DNA of 6,514 nucleotides from Acidobacteriota bacterium (GTDB lineage: Bacteria > Acidobacteriota > Terriglobia > Terriglobales > Acidobacteriaceae): contig JAJXZK010000067.1 of NCBI GenBank assembly GCA_021780095.1, positions 1 through 6,514 on the forward strand, in the 5' to 3' direction. A program made the position numbers and the translations under genes. The notes under the pieces were generated by a model that was not told the origin of the DNA, did not search any database, and saw only the letters and a list, made by a program, of their open reading frames with translations. Positions 5,649 through 6,514 of this stretch are shown here, in pieces; position 1 is the stretch's first letter; every line of letters starts with the position of its first letter.

Positions 5649-6365
5649 CTACGATTCCTCCCAGTAGCCCTGGTCGCGAAGGAAGTAACCCTGGTTGCCG
5701 GAGTTGAGCGCGGTCATGAAAAACATTCCGGCAATTCGCAAGTGACCCATCTTGCGGAAGCGGCGATTCGACGTCATGACCGCGCCGGGGATAACGGCAA
5801 ATTTCTTCCGTGCCACCTGCTTGCTCAACAGGTAATCTTCGGCAAAGAGAGCTTGCTCGTTGAAGCCGCCGAGCTTCTGAAATTCCTGGCGATCGAACAT
5901 CATGAACATGCCGGTCGCAAACGGCGCGGCCCAGCGGGAGAGTTTCTGCACGACGTTGCTTCCGCCAAACAGCAACCGATCGGCCGCATTCCCGTCGATG
6001 CAGCGAATGTTGGTCGTCAGACAGTGCAGCTGATGCCGCTGCATGGCGCGGACGGCGCGGCGCAGCAGGGTTGGATCACGCAGTTCTACATCCGCGTCAA
6101 GAAAAAGCACATAAGGTGTGGTAGCGCGACGCGCACCTGCATTACGGCCCACAGCAGGCAGACCTCCGGGGAGTACGTCGATGGAGTATTTAGCCGCAAA
6201 CGAACGGGCCATCTCCGCCGTGCCGTCGGTGGAATTGGCATCAGCAACGCACCCTCTGGTATCCGGCAAATGCAGGTAGTCCTGCTGATTCAAAGAGGTC
6301 AGCAGCTTCGGCAGCGACTGGCTCTCGTTCCGCGCTGGGATAACGATGGTGAGTTCCGCCGGCAT
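5649..6365 (-). CDS. Family 2 glycosyltransferase
   Basis: Predicted inverting GT-A glycosyltransferase of 238 residues that moves a sugar from a nucleotide-sugar donor to an unknown acceptor, probably in envelope or glycan synthesis. LTIVIPARNESQSL (residues 5-18) is the GT2 opening, VADANSTDGTAEMA (40-53) is the nucleotide-binding region, and LFLDADVEL (88-95) holds the metal-binding DxD as D90-A91-D92. GGFNEQALFAEDYLL (166-180) contains the likely catalytic-base ED (176-177). TSNRRFRKMG (198-207) resembles the donor-proximal basic motif. No clear membrane helix is seen except a short hydrophobic patch at 211-220. The ATG at 6365 is preferred: GGAG lies ten bases upstream and the domain starts at once, whereas a start at 6479 would add 38 residues of no family character that overlap the upstream gene further. 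Even from 6365 the gene overlaps the phosphoesterase by 125 bp. Donor and acceptor are unknown. Confidence 0.87.
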   Translation of the reverse strand: MPAELTIVIPARNESQSLPKLLTSLNQQDYLHLPDTRGCVADANSTDGTAEMARSFAAKYSIDVLPGGLPAVGRNAGARRATTPYVLFLDADVELRDPTLLRRAVRAMQRHQLHCLTTNIRCIDGNAADRLLFGGSNVVQKLSRWAAPFATGMFMMFDRQEFQKLGGFNEQALFAEDYLLSKQVARKKFAVIPGAVMTSNRRFRKMGHLRIAGMFFMTALNSGNQGYFLRDQGYWEES

Positions 6366-6513
6366 AGGTCTGTATCTCCACGCCTTGCTGGTTGATTGTG
6401 AGGAATGTGGCGCGCGCGTCGACCCACGAACCGGAGTTGTAGTACTCGACGCCATCGCAGAGCAGCGACGATGCAACATGGGTATGTCCGCAAAACACGC
6501 GCTCGCATTTTCC
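6241..6513 (-). CDS. Calcineurin-like metallophosphoesterase, C-terminal part (N-terminus outside window)
   Basis: Only the last 90 residues lie in the window. VFCGHTHVASSLLCDGVEYYNSGSWVD contains the GHTH motif (visible residues 9-12), the C-terminal dimetal-binding motif of calcineurin-like phosphoesterases. A following YYNSGSW stretch is found in bacterial relatives, including UDP-2,3-diacylglucosamine hydrolase-type proteins. Whether this is a lipid-A enzyme or another phosphoesterase cannot be decided from the fragment. The family-like part ends near IQTYAG; the frame then runs another 37 codons or so through the start of the glycosyltransferase before a TGA at 6243-6241. It is probably co-transcribed and translationally coupled with that gene. 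The overlap could be real, or a stop codon may have been lost recently. Confidence 0.75.
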   Translation of the reverse strand, partial: GKCERVFCGHTHVASSLLCDGVEYYNSGSWVDARATFLTINQQGVEIQTYAGGTHHRYPSAEREPVAAEAADLFESAGLPAFAGYQRVRC

Positions 6514-6514
6514 G

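Noticed and set aside
5640..6395. 251-codon plus-strand frame opposite the glycosyltransferase
   Set aside because: The minus strand carries the GT2 opening, DxD and ED motifs; the plus frame is a compositional shadow.

Overview
The window reads as ordinary chromosomal DNA from a free-living bacterium, moderately GC-rich by eye. The gene set (futalosine-pathway mqnA, a FabH with a [11 protein letters not shown] signature, a Tat-exported glucose-fructose-oxidoreductase-like protein, and an SRPBCC/ArsR pair) suggests a member of the Acidobacteriota. That placement is an inference from family resemblance and was not tested by a search. I see no insertion sequence, phage gene, tRNA or CRISPR array.

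Layout, left to right. rimO (ribosomal protein S12 methylthiotransferase) lies on the minus strand and runs off the left edge. Divergent from it is a small non-coding gene, the bacterial signal recognition particle RNA (ffs), with an extended -10 element at the right distance. It is followed by fabH (beta-ketoacyl-ACP synthase III), probably starting at TTG. Convergent to fabH is a two-gene minus-strand unit: an SRPBCC/AHSA1-domain protein followed by an ArsR-type repressor. Divergent from that unit are mqnA (chorismate dehydratase) and, 69 bp further on, a Tat-signal Gfo/Idh/MocA oxidoreductase, both on the plus strand. The right end holds a family-2 glycosyltransferase on the minus strand. 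It is preceded by, and overlaps, the C-terminal part of a calcineurin-like phosphoesterase that runs off the right edge.

The coding content is mostly housekeeping: translation and ribosome modification (rimO), membrane targeting (ffs), fatty-acid initiation (fabH) and menaquinone synthesis (mqnA). The accessory genes are a regulator with its SRPBCC partner, an exported sugar-type oxidoreductase, and an envelope/glycan-type phosphoesterase-glycosyltransferase pair. No new multi-gene defence or mobile system is visible.

The most interesting material is regulatory. The 217-bp divergent region between the SRPBCC gene and mqnA holds a degenerate 40-bp duplication, giving four CAATA/TATTG half-sites that overlap the likely SRPBCC promoter, and a perfect 15-bp palindrome next to it. 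In addition, mqnA and rimO both start with GTG a few bases after the same extended -10 sequence (GATTGCTAnnnT), which suggests leaderless mRNAs.
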